Shown in pieces: positions 19,425 through 29,007 of a stretch of DNA of 64,000 nucleotides. The position numbers and the translations under genes are program-made. Each line of letters starts with the position of its first letter. Within the stretch, counting starts at the first letter, position 1. The notes beneath the pieces are model-generated. The model was not told where the DNA came from and made no database searches. It saw nothing but the letters and a program-made list of their open reading frames with translations. This stretch comes from Solwaraspora sp. WMMD406 (GTDB lineage: Bacteria; Actinomycetota; Actinomycetes; Mycobacteriales; Micromonosporaceae): positions 3,286,001-3,350,000 of the forward strand of contig NZ_JARUBF010000001.1 in NCBI RefSeq assembly GCF_029626025.1, given 5' to 3'.

Positions 19425-20040
19425 GGATCCGCAGCTCGGCGCGCAGCCGCCGGGCCGTGTCCAGTTCGGCCAGCAGCGCCTGCCGCTCGCCGATCGTCAG
19501 GGCGGTGGTCGCCGCCACCAGGTGCGATACCACGGTCGGCTGTTCCGGTAGTTGCTCGGTGATCTCCGCCGAGTCGGTACGGACCAGTTCCAGGTATTGC
19601 CGGAACACCGCGAGCACCTGCGGGACGAGCCGGTCGGCCATCTCCTCCTGACCAGCCGGTTCCGGCAGCCACTGCACCGACGCCGTCAGATAAGCGGCCG
19701 GGTCCTCGGGCAGGTCGGTGATCCGGAACCGGCGCCGGCCGACGGTGACGATGTCGAACCGGCCGTTGGGCAACTCGGTGACCTGTCGTAGCTCGGCGGT
19801 GCAGCCCACCTCGTGCAGGCTCACCGTGCTCGGCCCCGGCACGCCGGGCGGGCCCGCGGTCGGCAGCGCCTCCCAGCCTCGGCGGATCGCCACCACCCCG
19901 AACTCCCGGGTCACCCCCTCCGGCAGACTCGTCAGATCACGGACGAGTTGCCGGTAGCGGTCCTCGAAGATGTGCAAGGGCAGCACCAACCCGGGGAAGA
20001 GCACCGTCCCGAGCGGAAAGACCGGCAGCCGCTGACCCAC
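19339..20040 (-). CDS. LON substrate-binding domain protein
   Basis: A 233-residue stand-alone Lon N-terminal (substrate-binding) domain protein without ATPase or protease parts. It starts [29 protein letters not shown], the diagnostic first strand-turn of the family, continues with the [10 protein letters not shown] segment and a C-terminal helical bundle (about 140-215). Such proteins may handle damaged proteins or act as E3-like adaptors elsewhere; the bacterial role is unclear. The GTG start has a -10-like TAAAGT (20052-20047, minus strand) 6 nt upstream, consistent with a leaderless mRNA. It is divergent from hisD and overlaps the preceding plus-strand gene by 86 bp at the 3' ends. Confidence 0.9.
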   Translation of the reverse strand: MGQRLPVFPLGTVLFPGLVLPLHIFEDRYRQLVRDLTSLPEGVTREFGVVAIRRGWEALPTAGPPGVPGPSTVSLHEVGCTAELRQVTELPNGRFDIVTVGRRRFRITDLPEDPAAYLTASVQWLPEPAGQEEMADRLVPQVLAVFRQYLELVRTDSAEITEQLPEQPTVVSHLVAATTALTIGERQALLAELDTARRLRAELRILNREIALLRRVRAVPVPLPEMAVPASPN

Positions 20041-20127
20041 CGGTCGACTTTAGCGTGGCCACGCTCACCGTCCCGTCGGCTGGACGGCCAGCGTCCGGTT
20101 GGTGGGAGGCCGCCTAGACTCACAGGC

Positions 20128-21501
20128 GTGCTGAACCGGATCGACCTGCGAGGCGGGACGCGCGACGTGCGCGGCCTGCTGCCCCGTGCCCAGCTTGACG
20201 TCTCCGCCGCCGTGGAACAGATTCGCGGCGTCGTCGAGGCGGTCCGCGAGCATGGTTACCCGGCGATCCGCGACGCCGCGCAACGATTCGACGGGGTCAG
20301 CCCGCAGCGGTTGCGGGTCCCGGTCGAGACGATCGCCGCCGCCGAGCGCGACCTCGATCCGCAGATCCGGTCCGCCCTGCTGGAGTGCATCGCCCGGACC
20401 CGCCGGGTGCACGCCGACCAGCGCCGCGTCGACGTCACCACCGACGTGGTGCCGGGCGGCACCGTTACCGAACGGTGGGTGCCGGTCGGTCGGGTCGGCC
20501 TGTACGTGCCCGGTGGACTGGCCATGTACCCGTCGACCGTGGTGATGAACGTGGTGCCGGCCCAGGTCGCCGGGGTGGACTCGCTGGTCGTGGCCAGCCC
20601 GCCGCAGCGCGACAACGACGGGCTGCCGGATCCGCGGGTGCTCGCCGCCTGCGCCCTGCTCGGTGTCGACGAGGTCTACGCCGTCGGCGGCGCCCAGGCG
20701 GTGGCGCTGCTCGGCTACGGTGCCGCCACCACCCCGGACGGCGACGAGCGCTGCGCCCCGGTCGACATGATCACCGGACCGGGCAACATCTGGGTCACCG
20801 CCGCCAAGCGGCTGCTCCGGGGAGTGGTCGGCATCGACGCCGAGGCCGGTCCGACCGAGATCGCCATCCTGGCCGACGACTCCGCCGACCCGGTGCACGT
20901 CGCCGCCGACCTGATCAGTCAGGCCGAGCACGACCCGCTCGCGGCGAGCATCCTGGTCACCGATTCGGTCGCGCTCGCCGACGCGGTCAACCGGGAACTC
21001 GCCCGGCAGGTGCCGGCGACCAAGCACGCCGACCGGATCGGCATCGCGCTGCGCGGGGAGCAGTCCGGCATCGTACTCGTCGACGACCTGGCCGCCGGGC
21101 TGGCCGTGGTCGACGCGTACGCCGCCGAGCACCTGGAGATCCAGACCCGTGACGCCCGGCAGTGGGCCCTGCGGGTCCGCAACGCCGGGGCGATCTTCAT
21201 CGGCGCGCACTCGCCGGTGTCGCTCGGCGACTACTGCGCCGGGTCCAACCACGTGCTGCCCACCGGTGGCTGCGCCCGGCACTCCTCCGGTCTGTCGGTG
21301 CAGTCGTTCCTGCGCGGTATCCACCTGGTCGAGTACGACGCCGACGCGTTGCGCGACGTCGCCGGTCACGTGGTGACCCTGGCCAACGCCGAGGACCTGC
21401 CCGCGCACGGGCAGGCCGTGCAGGCCCGGTTCGTCGGCCGGCCGGCGACCGCCACGTCGGGCGGCACCGGCGGCCCGGACGGCACGGCGGTGTCCCGATG
21501 A
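20128..21501 (+). CDS. hisD: Histidinol dehydrogenase HisD
   Basis: Catalyses the last two oxidation steps from L-histidinol to L-histidine with NAD and zinc. The 457-residue product contains the NAD-contact [12 protein letters not shown] region, the [12 protein letters not shown] segment and the conserved [17 protein letters not shown] motif that supplies zinc and substrate ligands. The GTG at 20128 gives the standard N terminus (LNRIDLRGG). A -10 element TAGACT (20115-20120) ends only 7 nt upstream, so the transcript is probably leaderless and this is the promoter of the whole his operon. It is coupled to hisC by ATGA. Confidence 0.97.
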   Translation: MLNRIDLRGGTRDVRGLLPRAQLDVSAAVEQIRGVVEAVREHGYPAIRDAAQRFDGVSPQRLRVPVETIAAAERDLDPQIRSALLECIARTRRVHADQRRVDVTTDVVPGGTVTERWVPVGRVGLYVPGGLAMYPSTVVMNVVPAQVAGVDSLVVASPPQRDNDGLPDPRVLAACALLGVDEVYAVGGAQAVALLGYGAATTPDGDERCAPVDMITGPGNIWVTAAKRLLRGVVGIDAEAGPTEIAILADDSADPVHVAADLISQAEHDPLAASILVTDSVALADAVNRELARQVPATKHADRIGIALRGEQSGIVLVDDLAAGLAVVDAYAAEHLEIQTRDARQWALRVRNAGAIFIGAHSPVSLGDYCAGSNHVLPTGGCARHSSGLSVQSFLRGIHLVEYDADALRDVAGHVVTLANAEDLPAHGQAVQARFVGRPATATSGGTGGPDGTAVSR

Positions 21502-22601
21502 CCGTCCCGATCACCCTCGACGACCTGCCGATCCGCGACGACCTGCGCGGACGCAGCCCGTACGGGGCACCACAGCTGGACGTGGCGGTCCGGCTCAACA
21601 CCAACGAGAACTCGTTTCCGGTGCCGGAGCGGGTCGTCGAGGCGATCGCCACGGCGGTCGGCGCGCAACTGCGCCAGCTCAACCGCTACCCGGATCGGGA
21701 CGCGGTGGCGCTGCGCATCGACCTGGCCGGCTATCTCGGCCATGACCTGACCGCCGCCGGGGTGTGGGCGGCCAACGGTTCCAACGAGGTCCAGCAGCAG
21801 CTTCTGCAGGTCTTCGCCGGCCCGGGCCGGGTGGCGCTCGGGTTCACCCCGGCGTACTCGATGCACCCGCTGCTGGCGCTCGGCACCGGCACCCGGTGGA
21901 TCGACGGCCGGCGCGGCCCGGATTTCGCGCTGACCGCCACGGACGCCGCCGCCCAGGTCGCGGCGGACCAGCCGGATCTGGTGTTCCTCTGCTCACCCAA
22001 CAACCCGACCGGCACCGCGCTCGATCCGGCCGTGATCACCGCGGTACTCGACGCCGCGCCGGGCATCGTGGTGGTCGACGAGGCGTACGCCGAGTTCGCC
22101 CGCGCCGGTACGCCTAGCGCGCTGACCCTGCTGTCGGCGCATCCCCGGCTGGTGGTGACCCGGACGATGAGCAAGGCGTTCGGGTTCGCCGGCGGGCGGC
22201 TCGGCTACCTGGCGGCGCATCCGGCCGTGGTGGACGCGGTGCAGTTGGTCCGGTTGCCGTACCACCTCTCGGCGCTGACCCAGGCGGCGGCCCGGGCCGC
22301 GCTGGCGCACCGCGACGCGCTGCTCGGCAGCGTACGTGTGATCATGGAACAGCGGGACCGGATCGTGGCCGACTTGCGTCGGCTCGGACTGACGGTCGCC
22401 GACAGCGACGCCAACTTCGTGCTGTTCGCGGTCGGCGGCGACCAGCGGCGGGTCTGGCGCGCGCTGCTGGAGCGTGGTGTGCTGGTGCGCGACGTCGGAC
22501 TGACCGGCTGGCTGCGGGTGACCGCCGGTACGCCCGAGGAGACCGATGCCTTCCTCGCCGCGATGACGGAGCTGGCCGCGCTGACCGAGCCGGCGCGCTG
22601 A
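21498..22601 (+). CDS. hisC: Histidinol-phosphate aminotransferase HisC
   Basis: A PLP enzyme that converts imidazole acetol phosphate and glutamate to histidinol phosphate. The 367-residue product shows [11 protein letters not shown] near the start, the ANGSNEV turn, CSPNNPTG and the Schiff-base lysine in [15 protein letters not shown] (Lys226). Length is typical. The ATG at 21498 overlaps the hisD stop by four bases, marking the true start within a longer open frame. It belongs to the his operon and is followed 86 bp later by hisB. Confidence 0.97.
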   Translation: MTVPITLDDLPIRDDLRGRSPYGAPQLDVAVRLNTNENSFPVPERVVEAIATAVGAQLRQLNRYPDRDAVALRIDLAGYLGHDLTAAGVWAANGSNEVQQQLLQVFAGPGRVALGFTPAYSMHPLLALGTGTRWIDGRRGPDFALTATDAAAQVAADQPDLVFLCSPNNPTGTALDPAVITAVLDAAPGIVVVDEAYAEFARAGTPSALTLLSAHPRLVVTRTMSKAFGFAGGRLGYLAAHPAVVDAVQLVRLPYHLSALTQAAARAALAHRDALLGSVRVIMEQRDRIVADLRRLGLTVADSDANFVLFAVGGDQRRVWRALLERGVLVRDVGLTGWLRVTAGTPEETDAFLAAMTELAALTEPAR

Positions 22602-22687
22602 CGGGGCCGTGACGACGACCGACATTGCCTCTGACGACCGAACCAGCCGCCCGTTCCGGCGGCGGCCGATGCGAACGGAGTGACGAC

Positions 22688-23299
22688 ATGAGCCGCACGG
22701 CGCGGGTCGAGCGGATCACCGCCGAGACCAAGGTGCTCGTCGAACTGGATCTCGACGGCACCGGCGAGGCCGATATCAGCACCGGGGTCGGTTTCTACGA
22801 TCACATGCTGCACCAGATCGCCCGGCACGGCGGCTTCGACCTCACCGTACAGACCGTCGGCGACCTGGAGATCGACGCTCATCACACGATGGAGGACACG
22901 GCGATCGCGCTCGGCACGGCGCTGCGCCAGGCGCTCGGCGACAAGGCCGGCATCCGGCGCTACGGATCGGCCACCATCCCGATGGACGAGGTGCTGGTCC
23001 GGGCCGCCGTCGACCTGTCCGGCCGGCCGTACGTGGTGCACGAGGAGCCGGCGCTCGCGCCGTACATCGGCCCGGTCTATCCGACCAGCATGACCCGGCA
23101 CGTCTGGGAGTCGCTCGGCCACTCGGGCCTGCTCACGTTGCACGTGTCCGTGTTGCGCGCGGCTCGCGACGGCGGCCACCCGGACGCGCATCACGTGGTC
23201 GAGGCACAGTTCAAGGCGGTCTCGCGGGCCCTGCGGGAAGCGGTCGCCATCGACCCCCGGGCGCGCGGATCGGTGCCCAGCACCAAGGGAGCGTTGTAG
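22688..23299 (+). CDS. hisB: Imidazoleglycerol-phosphate dehydratase HisB
   Basis: Manganese-dependent dehydratase of histidine synthesis; this is the monofunctional form, without the phosphatase domain of enterobacterial HisB. The 203-residue product begins SRTARVERITAETKV and contains the duplicated metal-binding histidine motifs GFYDHMLHQIARHGGFD, DAHHTMEDTAIALG and the later HHVVEAQFKAVSRALREA. The ATG at 22688 follows CGGAGTGACGAC with GGAG at good spacing. It ends 1 bp before a 56-residue membrane-protein gene inside the operon. Confidence 0.97.
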   Translation: MSRTARVERITAETKVLVELDLDGTGEADISTGVGFYDHMLHQIARHGGFDLTVQTVGDLEIDAHHTMEDTAIALGTALRQALGDKAGIRRYGSATIPMDEVLVRAAVDLSGRPYVVHEEPALAPYIGPVYPTSMTRHVWESLGHSGLLTLHVSVLRAARDGGHPDAHHVVEAQFKAVSRALREAVAIDPRARGSVPSTKGAL

Positions 23300-23300
23300 C

Positions 23301-23471
23301 GTGGGGAGTTTTCTGCCGGTGGCGTTGTTCGCGCTCGCCGGGGTCCTCGTCGGCGGCGCCTGGTCGCTGCACCGCCAGGGTGCCGGCCGGGCCGGGGTCG
23401 CACTGGCCGGCGGACTCGCCGTCCTCGCTGCGGCCGGCGGCGTCTTCTGGCTGCTGCCCGGAGGTGACTGA
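23301..23471 (+). CDS. 56-residue membrane protein between hisB and hisH
   Basis: A small gene starting with GTG one base after the hisB stop and ending in TGA whose last base is the first base of the hisH ATG. The product has two hydrophobic helices (about 4-22 and 31-52) around a short basic hinge (SLHRQGAGR) and ends LLPGGD. Its tight fit in the operon and helical hairpin design support a real gene. Small membrane genes at this place occur in Streptomyces his operons, but I know of no assigned function. Confidence 0.7.
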   Translation: MGSFLPVALFALAGVLVGGAWSLHRQGAGRAGVALAGGLAVLAAAGGVFWLLPGGD

Positions 23472-24142
23472 TGTCCGTCGACCAGCTGTCGCCGCCTCCC
23501 CGCGTGGTGGTGCTCGACTATGGTTCGGGCAACCTGCGTTCCGCCGAACGTGCCCTCGCCCGGGCCGGCGCCGACGTGACGGTGACAGCTGATCTGTCCG
23601 CCGCCGAGGCCGCCGACGGACTCGTGGTGCCCGGTGTCGGCGCGTACGCGGCCTGTATGGCCGGCGTCGACGCGCTCGGCGCGGCCTCGATGATCGCCGA
23701 CCGGGTCGCCGCCGGTCGACCGGTGCTGGGCATCTGCGTCGGCATGCAAATCCTGTTCGAGTACGGCGAGGAGCACGGCGTGGTCAGCAAAGGGCTGGGC
23801 CTGTTGCCGGGCGGGGTACGCCGGTTGCCCGCCCGCCGGGTGCCGCACATGGGCTGGAACACGGTGGCGCCGCCGGCCGGCAGCACGCTGTTCGCCCGGC
23901 TGCCCGCCGACGCCCGGTTCTACTTCGTGCACTCGTACGCCGCCCTGGCCGTCGAGCCGCTGACCGCTGCCGGTGCGTTGGTCACCACCGCCGACCATGA
24001 GGGTGGGTTCGTGGCCGCGGCGGAACGCGGGTCGCTGTCGGCGACCCAGTTCCACCCGGAGAAGTCCGCGCAGACCGGTGCCGCCTTGCTCGGCAACTGG
24101 CTGGCGACGCTGCCGGGCACTGACCGGGGGGTGGCCCGGTGA
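23471..24142 (+). CDS. hisH: Imidazole glycerol phosphate synthase subunit HisH
   Basis: Glutaminase subunit that feeds ammonia to HisF. The 223-residue class I amidotransferase has [13 protein letters not shown] near the start, the nucleophile Cys89 in [13 protein letters not shown] and the His-x-Glu pair in [11 protein letters not shown] near the C terminus. The N terminus carries a short extension before the first strand. The ATG overlaps the previous stop (TGATG), and the 3' end overlaps the next gene by GTGA. HisF lies two genes downstream. Confidence 0.97.
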   Translation: MSVDQLSPPPRVVVLDYGSGNLRSAERALARAGADVTVTADLSAAEAADGLVVPGVGAYAACMAGVDALGAASMIADRVAAGRPVLGICVGMQILFEYGEEHGVVSKGLGLLPGGVRRLPARRVPHMGWNTVAPPAGSTLFARLPADARFYFVHSYAALAVEPLTAAGALVTTADHEGGFVAAAERGSLSATQFHPEKSAQTGAALLGNWLATLPGTDRGVAR

Positions 24143-24465
24143 GCAAGGAACGGGCTCGTCGCCGGGCCGCCCAGCAGGCCGCCGCGCAACGCGAGCGGGC
24201 CGTTCGGGCCCAGGCCACCGCCCGCCGCCAGCGCCGGCGGGCGGTGCTGCGCCGGATCACCCCCCGTCGGGCGGGCGGCCGGACCGGTCGGCTGTTCCTG
24301 CGCCGCAGCCGTACCGAACGGGCCGGGATCGCCGTACTGACGGTGGCCGCCCTGGCCGTGGTGTGGCTGGTCGTGCCCGACCCCGCGTTGCGGCTGCTGC
24401 TGATCGCGGTCCTGGTGCTGGTCCTGCCGGCGGTCGTGGTGATCGCTCTGGGCCGGCGGACCTGA
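24139..24465 (+). CDS. Small basic membrane protein in the his operon
   Basis: A 108-residue protein with a very Arg/Ala-rich N-terminal half (about 20 arginines in the first 60 residues), predicted as a charged cytoplasmic helix, followed by two hydrophobic helices (about 64-80 and 83-103). No family was recognised. The GTG start overlaps the hisH stop, which strongly supports translation. It separates hisH from priA. A role tied to histidine synthesis is not implied by the sequence. Confidence 0.75.
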   Translation: MSKERARRRAAQQAAAQRERAVRAQATARRQRRRAVLRRITPRRAGGRTGRLFLRRSRTERAGIAVLTVAALAVVWLVVPDPALRLLLIAVLVLVLPAVVVIALGRRT

Positions 24466-24545
24466 CCGGCCCCCTGCCACCGCGTCGCCCCGACCGGTGC
24501 CCCGCCCATGACATCGCCGTACTCACCACCACCGAGGAGAACCCC

Positions 24546-25325
24546 GTGACCTTGACCCTGCTCCCGGCCGTCGACGTCGCCGACGGTCAGGCGGTCCGCC
24601 TGGTGCAGGGCGCCGCCGGCAGCGAGACCAGCTACGGCGATCCGTTGGAGGCCGCCCTGGCCTGGCAGCGCGACGGCGCGTCCTGGATTCACCTGGTCGA
24701 TCTCGACGCGGCGTTCGGTCGGGGCAGCAACGCGCACCTGCTCGCCGAGGTGGTGCGGCAGATCGACGTGGCGGTGGAGCTGTCGGGCGGGATCCGCGAC
24801 GACGAGTCGCTCGCCGCCGCCCTGGGAACGGGCGCGGCCCGGGTCAACATCGGCACCGCCGCGCTGGAGGATCCGGTGTGGTGTGACCGGGTGGTGGCCG
24901 AGTACGGCGACCGGGTGGCGATCGGTCTCGACGTGCGCGGACACACCCTGGCGGCCCGGGGGTGGACCCGCGACGGTGGCGACCTGTTCGAGGTCCTCGA
25001 CCGGTTGAACAAGGCGGGGACCACCCGGTACGTGATCACCGACATCACCAAGGACGGCACCATGCGGGGACCCAACCTCGACCTGCTCCGGCAGGTGTGT
25101 GCCCGGACCGACGCGCCGGTGATCGCCTCCGGCGGTGTGTCTACGTTGGATGACTTGCGGGCGCTGGCGTCGCTGGAGTCGATCGGGGTGGAGGGTGTGA
25201 TCGCCGGCAAGGCGCTCTACGCCGGCGCGTTCACCGTCGCCGAGGCGCTGGCCACCCTCGCTGACGCCGCACGCCCGGTCGGTGCCGGACGCCCCGACGC
25301 GGCCGGTCCGGGCGGGCAGCCGTGA
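24546..25325 (+). CDS. priA: Bifunctional HisA/TrpF isomerase PriA
   Basis: A 259-residue beta-alpha barrel isomerase for ProFAR (histidine pathway) that in actinobacteria also isomerises phosphoribosyl anthranilate (tryptophan pathway). Seen in the sequence: the first-strand catalytic Asp in [10 protein letters not shown] (Asp10), [12 protein letters not shown], the phosphate-binding SGGIRDDES and [11 protein letters not shown] turns, and the second catalytic Asp in [10 protein letters not shown]. The dual role is inferred from the family and from the absence of trpF in the trp cluster of this window. The GTG at 24546 follows GAGGAG; the longer open frame is not the real start. It overlaps hisF by GTGA. 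Confidence 0.95.
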   Translation: MTLTLLPAVDVADGQAVRLVQGAAGSETSYGDPLEAALAWQRDGASWIHLVDLDAAFGRGSNAHLLAEVVRQIDVAVELSGGIRDDESLAAALGTGAARVNIGTAALEDPVWCDRVVAEYGDRVAIGLDVRGHTLAARGWTRDGGDLFEVLDRLNKAGTTRYVITDITKDGTMRGPNLDLLRQVCARTDAPVIASGGVSTLDDLRALASLESIGVEGVIAGKALYAGAFTVAEALATLADAARPVGAGRPDAAGPGGQP

Positions 25326-26104
25326 GCGTCGCCGTCCGGGTGATCCCCTGCCTCGACGTCGACGCCGGCCGGGTGGTCAAGGGCGTCAACTTCGTCGACC
25401 TGCGTGACGCGGGTGACCCGGTGGAGCTAGCCGCCGCCTACGACGCGGCGGGTGCCGACGAACTCACCTTCCTCGACGTCACCGCCTCGTCCGACGACCG
25501 GGGCACCATGCTCGAGGTGGTACGCCGTACCGCTGAGTCGGTCTTCATCCCGTTGACCGTCGGCGGCGGGGTCCGGTCGGTGGCCGACGTCGACACCCTG
25601 TTGCGCGCCGGTGCGGACAAGGTGGGGGTGAACACCGCCGCGATCGCCCGGCCGGAGCTGATCGCCGAGATCGCCGACCGGTTCGGCCGGCAGGTGCTGG
25701 TGCTCTCGCTCGACGTGCGACGGGCCGGGTCGGCAACCGTCGACAGCGGCGACACCCCGAGTGGGTTCGAGGTCACCACGCACGGCGGCCGTCGGGGCAC
25801 CGGGATCGACGCCGTCGAGTGGGCGCGGCGCGGCGCGGCGCTGGGGGCCGGCGAGATCCTGCTGAACTCGATGGACGCCGACGGCACCAAGGCGGGCTTC
25901 GACGTGGAGCTGATCTCGGCTGTCCGCGCGGTGGTGGACATCCCGGTGATCGCCAGCGGTGGTGCCGGCGCGACCGGCCATTTCCCCCCGGCGGTGGCGG
26001 CCGGTGCCGACGCCGTCCTCGCGGCGAGCGTGTTCCACTTCGGTGAGCTCACCATCGGCGCGGTGAAGCGGGAGTTGCGGGCCGCCGGACATCCGGTGCG
26101 CTGA
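25322..26104 (+). CDS. hisF: Imidazole glycerol phosphate synthase subunit HisF
   Basis: Cyclase subunit partnering HisH. The 260-residue barrel shows the first catalytic Asp in [18 protein letters not shown] (Asp12), [13 protein letters not shown], the loop-5 region, the second catalytic Asp in [14 protein letters not shown] and the final phosphate site [16 protein letters not shown]. The GTG start overlaps the priA stop. This is the last his gene before a 25-kb accessory stretch; hisI follows only at 51.6 kb. The stop codon lies inside a 25-bp repeat array. Confidence 0.97.
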   Translation: MSVAVRVIPCLDVDAGRVVKGVNFVDLRDAGDPVELAAAYDAAGADELTFLDVTASSDDRGTMLEVVRRTAESVFIPLTVGGGVRSVADVDTLLRAGADKVGVNTAAIARPELIAEIADRFGRQVLVLSLDVRRAGSATVDSGDTPSGFEVTTHGGRRGTGIDAVEWARRGAALGAGEILLNSMDADGTKAGFDVELISAVRAVVDIPVIASGGAGATGHFPPAVAAGADAVLAASVFHFGELTIGAVKRELRAAGHPVR

Positions 26105-26180
26105 ACCTGTCGGACATCCGGTGCGGTGAACTTGCCGGGTATCCGGTGCGGTGTGAACAGCCGGGCATCCGGTGCGCTGG
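26087..26180. repeat. 25-26-bp repeats spanning the hisF stop codon
   Basis: Four imperfect tandem units start at 26087, 26112, 26137 and 26163, each containing ATCCGGTGCG. The first unit is the end of hisF including its TGA, so the array looks like duplications of the gene's own terminus. It occupies the gap before a convergent small gene. Confidence 0.85.
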
Positions 26181-26215
26181 CTGTCGTCCGACCCGTCGGC
26201 CGGGCGCGGTGTCGG

Positions 26216-26692
26216 TCAGGCCGACCTGTGCGGGGTGGCTGCGGAATTCTCCACCGAGCGACGTTGTGCCGGCACGAACCGGCCGGTGTGTTCGAGGATG
26301 GCGGCGGCGTGTTCCGTGGTTTCCAGCCGCCAGCCGGTCGGCCGCAGTGGCGCGTGCCGCCGCTGCAGGATGTTGTGCACGCTGTCCACGGTCGCCGTCG
26401 TTCCACCCCGGGGGCGACTGCGCCAGACCTGCTCACCTGCGGGTGTGACCTGGAACCAGCCGTCGGTGACCGAGATCAGGTCCGCCCCGAGCAGCCGACG
26501 GACCGCTGTCTCGATTCCCTGGTGCGTGGGGAGCGCCTGCTTGAGGTGCTCGGCGGTGGCCAGCACGTCGGCCAGTCGGACGCCTTCGGGGCGCCGGCTG
26601 TCGGGGGAACGCCGGTGGCGGCCCACCTTGCCGGCGATGACCACGGAGACGAAGATCCACGCGTCCGTCCACGCCCAACCGTCATCCGTCAT
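26216..26692 (-). CDS. Unknown protein with winged-helix-like features
   Basis: A 158-residue protein on the minus strand. It has a hydrophobic N-terminal stretch (WAWTDAWIFVSVVIAG), then a helix-turn-helix-like layout (ADVLATAEHLKQALPTHQGIETAVRRLLGADLISVTDGWFQVT) that resembles a winged-helix fold, and a basic tail. No family was recognised. The ATG at 26692 is the first possible start. It is convergent with hisF and divergent from the hexosaminidase gene 56 bp away, a position common for a local regulator. This reading is inferred. Confidence 0.6.
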   Translation of the reverse strand: MTDDGWAWTDAWIFVSVVIAGKVGRHRRSPDSRRPEGVRLADVLATAEHLKQALPTHQGIETAVRRLLGADLISVTDGWFQVTPAGEQVWRSRPRGGTTATVDSVHNILQRRHAPLRPTGWRLETTEHAAAILEHTGRFVPAQRRSVENSAATPHRSA

Positions 26693-26748
26693 CCGCCCAT
26701 GATGCCGCGCGAGACGCGTGGACGGAACTCCTGTGCTTGGCTGTTTGC

Positions 26749-28266
26749 ATGCTGCTGCCGCGACCTACCCGGCTAAACCGTCAGGACGGATATTTCGTAC
26801 TTGACGGGACGACGGGTCTGCACGCTCCGGACTCCGTCGCCGATCTGGTGCGTGAGCTGCTCACTCCGGCGACCGGGCTGCCGCTGCCGGCGGCCGCCGA
26901 GCCGGGTCCCGGGGTGCTCAGCTTCCAGATGGGCACCGAACCCGGGTTGGGCGCGGAAGGTTACCGGTTGACCGTCGGGCGTGTCGGCGTGCGCGCGATC
27001 GCCGCCACCGCCGACGGACTGCGCTGGGCGGCGCAGACCGTCCGCCAGCTCCTACCCGACGAGGTGTACGCCACCGGCCCGGTCCGGGGGGTCGACTGGC
27101 GGCTGCCGGCGGTCGAGGTCGTCGACCTCCCGGCGTACGCGTGGCGCGGTTCGCTGCTGGACGTCGCCCGGTGGTGCCATCCGTTGCCCTTCCTCTACCG
27201 GTACGTGGATCTGCTGGCGCTCCACAAGCTCAACACCCTGCATCTGCACCTGACCGACGACCAGGGCTGGCGGTTCGAGGTCCACGGCCATCCCCGGCTG
27301 GCCGAGGTCGGCGGCTTCCGATCGGAGTCCCCGGCCGGCCACGCCCGCGACGGCCGGGGCGACGGCGTCCGGCACGGCGGCTGGTACCGCCAGGCCGACC
27401 TGCGGGACCTGGTCGCCTACGCGGCCCGACGCGGGGTACGGATCATGCCGGAGATCGACCTGCCCGGTCACGCCCAGGCGGCGATCGCGGCCTATCCCGA
27501 CCTCGGCAACGATCCCCGCCGCCGGTTGTCCGTCGGCACCACCTGGGGCATCTCCACGCACGTGCTCAACCTGGAGCCGGCGACGCTGGACAAGGTCCGC
27601 GCCATCTTCGACGAGGTGGTCGACGTCTTCCCGTTCGAGTACGTGCACGTCGGCGGCGACGAGGTGCCGACCGAGGAATGGGCGGCGAGTCCGGCGGCGA
27701 CGGCCCACGCCCGCAGGCTCGGCCTGTCCCGGATGGCGCAGCTGCAGGGCTGGTGGACCGGCCAGTTGGCGGCGCATCTCGCAGGTCACGGCCGGCGGAT
27801 CGCGGTCTGGGACGAGCTGCTGGATCGAGGCGCGCCGGCCGGTGCCACGATCTTCGCGTGGCGTGGCACCGACCGGATCGCCGCCGCCCGGACCGCCGGC
27901 CTGCCGGTGGTCGCCGCCCCTTACACCCACACCTACTTCGACTGGGCCGAGGCGGACGGCCCGGACGAACCGTTGGCCATCGCCGGGGTACTGCCCCTGG
28001 ACACGGTGTACGGGTTCCAGCCCGGACCGGTGCTCGGGGTGCAGGGGCAGCTGTGGAGCGAGTACCTGCCGTCGAGCCAGCGGGTCGAGTGGCGGGCCTT
28101 TCCCCGGTTGGCCGCGCTGGCGGAGGTGGGCTGGTCGGGTCCGACCGTGGTCGACGACGCCGGCGTGGTTCCGGCCCCGGCACTGGCCGAGTTCCGGGCC
28201 CGGTTGGCGGTGCACCTGCGCCGGCTGGACCAGCTGGGGGTCAGCTACCGGCCGCTGGAGCGCTGA
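26749..28266 (+). CDS. GH20 beta-N-acetylhexosaminidase
   Basis: Removes terminal beta-linked GlcNAc or GalNAc from chitin-type oligomers, glycans or cell-wall fragments by substrate-assisted catalysis. The 505-residue protein has an N-terminal GH20b-like domain (about 1-115) and the catalytic barrel with HLHLTDDQGWRFE, IDLPGHAQAAIAAYP and the catalytic pair Asp304-Glu305 in VHVGGDEVPTEEW. Trp-rich substrate-pocket segments follow, such as LQGWWTGQLA and GVQGQLWSEY. No signal peptide is visible from the ATG at 26749, suggesting a cytoplasmic enzyme. Its 3' end overlaps the YczE-like gene by 26 bp. Confidence 0.95.
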   Translation: MLLPRPTRLNRQDGYFVLDGTTGLHAPDSVADLVRELLTPATGLPLPAAAEPGPGVLSFQMGTEPGLGAEGYRLTVGRVGVRAIAATADGLRWAAQTVRQLLPDEVYATGPVRGVDWRLPAVEVVDLPAYAWRGSLLDVARWCHPLPFLYRYVDLLALHKLNTLHLHLTDDQGWRFEVHGHPRLAEVGGFRSESPAGHARDGRGDGVRHGGWYRQADLRDLVAYAARRGVRIMPEIDLPGHAQAAIAAYPDLGNDPRRRLSVGTTWGISTHVLNLEPATLDKVRAIFDEVVDVFPFEYVHVGGDEVPTEEWAASPAATAHARRLGLSRMAQLQGWWTGQLAAHLAGHGRRIAVWDELLDRGAPAGATIFAWRGTDRIAAARTAGLPVVAAPYTHTYFDWAEADGPDEPLAIAGVLPLDTVYGFQPGPVLGVQGQLWSEYLPSSQRVEWRAFPRLAALAEVGWSGPTVVDDAGVVPAPALAEFRARLAVHLRRLDQLGVSYRPLER

Positions 28267-28927
28267 CCGGTGCCGGAGCGCCGTCGCGCCCGGTGATCGG
28301 AGCGCTGTCGTACCCGGCGTCCGATGACGTCGCGCGGTCGGGTGGGACCGTGCAGATCGGCAGGAACACCTGCACGAGTGGGCCGATACTCAGCGCGTAG
28401 AACAGGGTGCCGAGCCCGACGCTGCCGCCGAGCAGCCAGCCGCTGCCCAGCACGGTCAGTTCGATGACGGTGCGGACCAGCCGGACCGAGGTGCGCGGAT
28501 GACGGGCCACCCAACCGGTCATCAGTCCGTCGCGCGGTCCGGGCCCCATCCGCGCCCCGATGTACATCCCGGTGGCCAGGCCGTTGAGCACGACGCCGCC
28601 GACCAGCAGGGCGATTCGCGCCGCCAGGGTCGGCGGCGTGGACAGCCAGGCCAGGGCGGCGTCCACGGCCAGCCCGATCACCACGACGTTGCTGACCGTG
28701 CCGAGGCCGGGGCGTTGCCGCAACGGGAGCCACAGCAGCAGTACGGCTGCTCCGACGATCATCGTGACGACACCGAAGCTCAGTCCGACCCGCTCGGTCA
28801 GACCTTCGTGGAAGACGTCCCAGGGGTTGAGCCCGAGGTCGGACTCGATCATCATCGCCATGCTCACCCCGTACAGCACCAGACCGAGGTAGAGCTGTCC
28901 GATCCGCCGACCGAGTCGGCGGCCCAT
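28241..28927 (-). CDS. YczE/YitT-like membrane protein
   Basis: A 228-residue protein with five or six hydrophobic helices beginning MGRRLGRRIGQLYLGLVLYG, the conserved LGLNPWDVFHEGL loop, MGPGPRDGLMTGW and a disordered C-terminal tail. These loops mark the YczE family of small membrane proteins, whose function is unsettled but which are often encoded beside MocR-type regulators. An ATG at 28969 is also in frame but lies inside a cluster of direct repeats; the ATG at 28927 fits the family start better. It is divergent from the MocR gene (81 bp between starts), so mutual regulation is likely. Confidence 0.85.
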   Translation of the reverse strand: MGRRLGRRIGQLYLGLVLYGVSMAMMIESDLGLNPWDVFHEGLTERVGLSFGVVTMIVGAAVLLLWLPLRQRPGLGTVSNVVVIGLAVDAALAWLSTPPTLAARIALLVGGVVLNGLATGMYIGARMGPGPRDGLMTGWVARHPRTSVRLVRTVIELTVLGSGWLLGGSVGLGTLFYALSIGPLVQVFLPICTVPPDRATSSDAGYDSAPITGRDGAPAPVSAPAAGS

Positions 28928-28932
28928 CACAT

Positions 28933-28992
28933 TGCCAATTCTGTTCACGCATGCCACTCTGAATGCCAATACCGCCGCCGACCACAGCCAAT
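28933..28992. promoter_or_regulatory. Direct-repeat cluster between yczE-like and mocR-like genes
   Basis: Four copies of a TGCCAAT-like heptamer lie in the same orientation between the divergent genes: TGCCAAT (28933-28939), TGCCACT (28952-28958), TGCCAAT (28964-28970) and AGCCAAT (28986-28992). MocR-family proteins are known to bind direct repeats, so this is a good candidate operator for the adjacent regulator. Confidence 0.5.
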
Positions 28993-29007
28993 TGGAGGTA
29001 GGTGGAT

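Noticed and set aside
19813-20127. Upstream extension of the hisD frame
   Set aside because: The extension overlaps the LON-domain gene start on the other strand; the leaderless GTG at 20128 with TAGACT before it gives the normal HisD N terminus.
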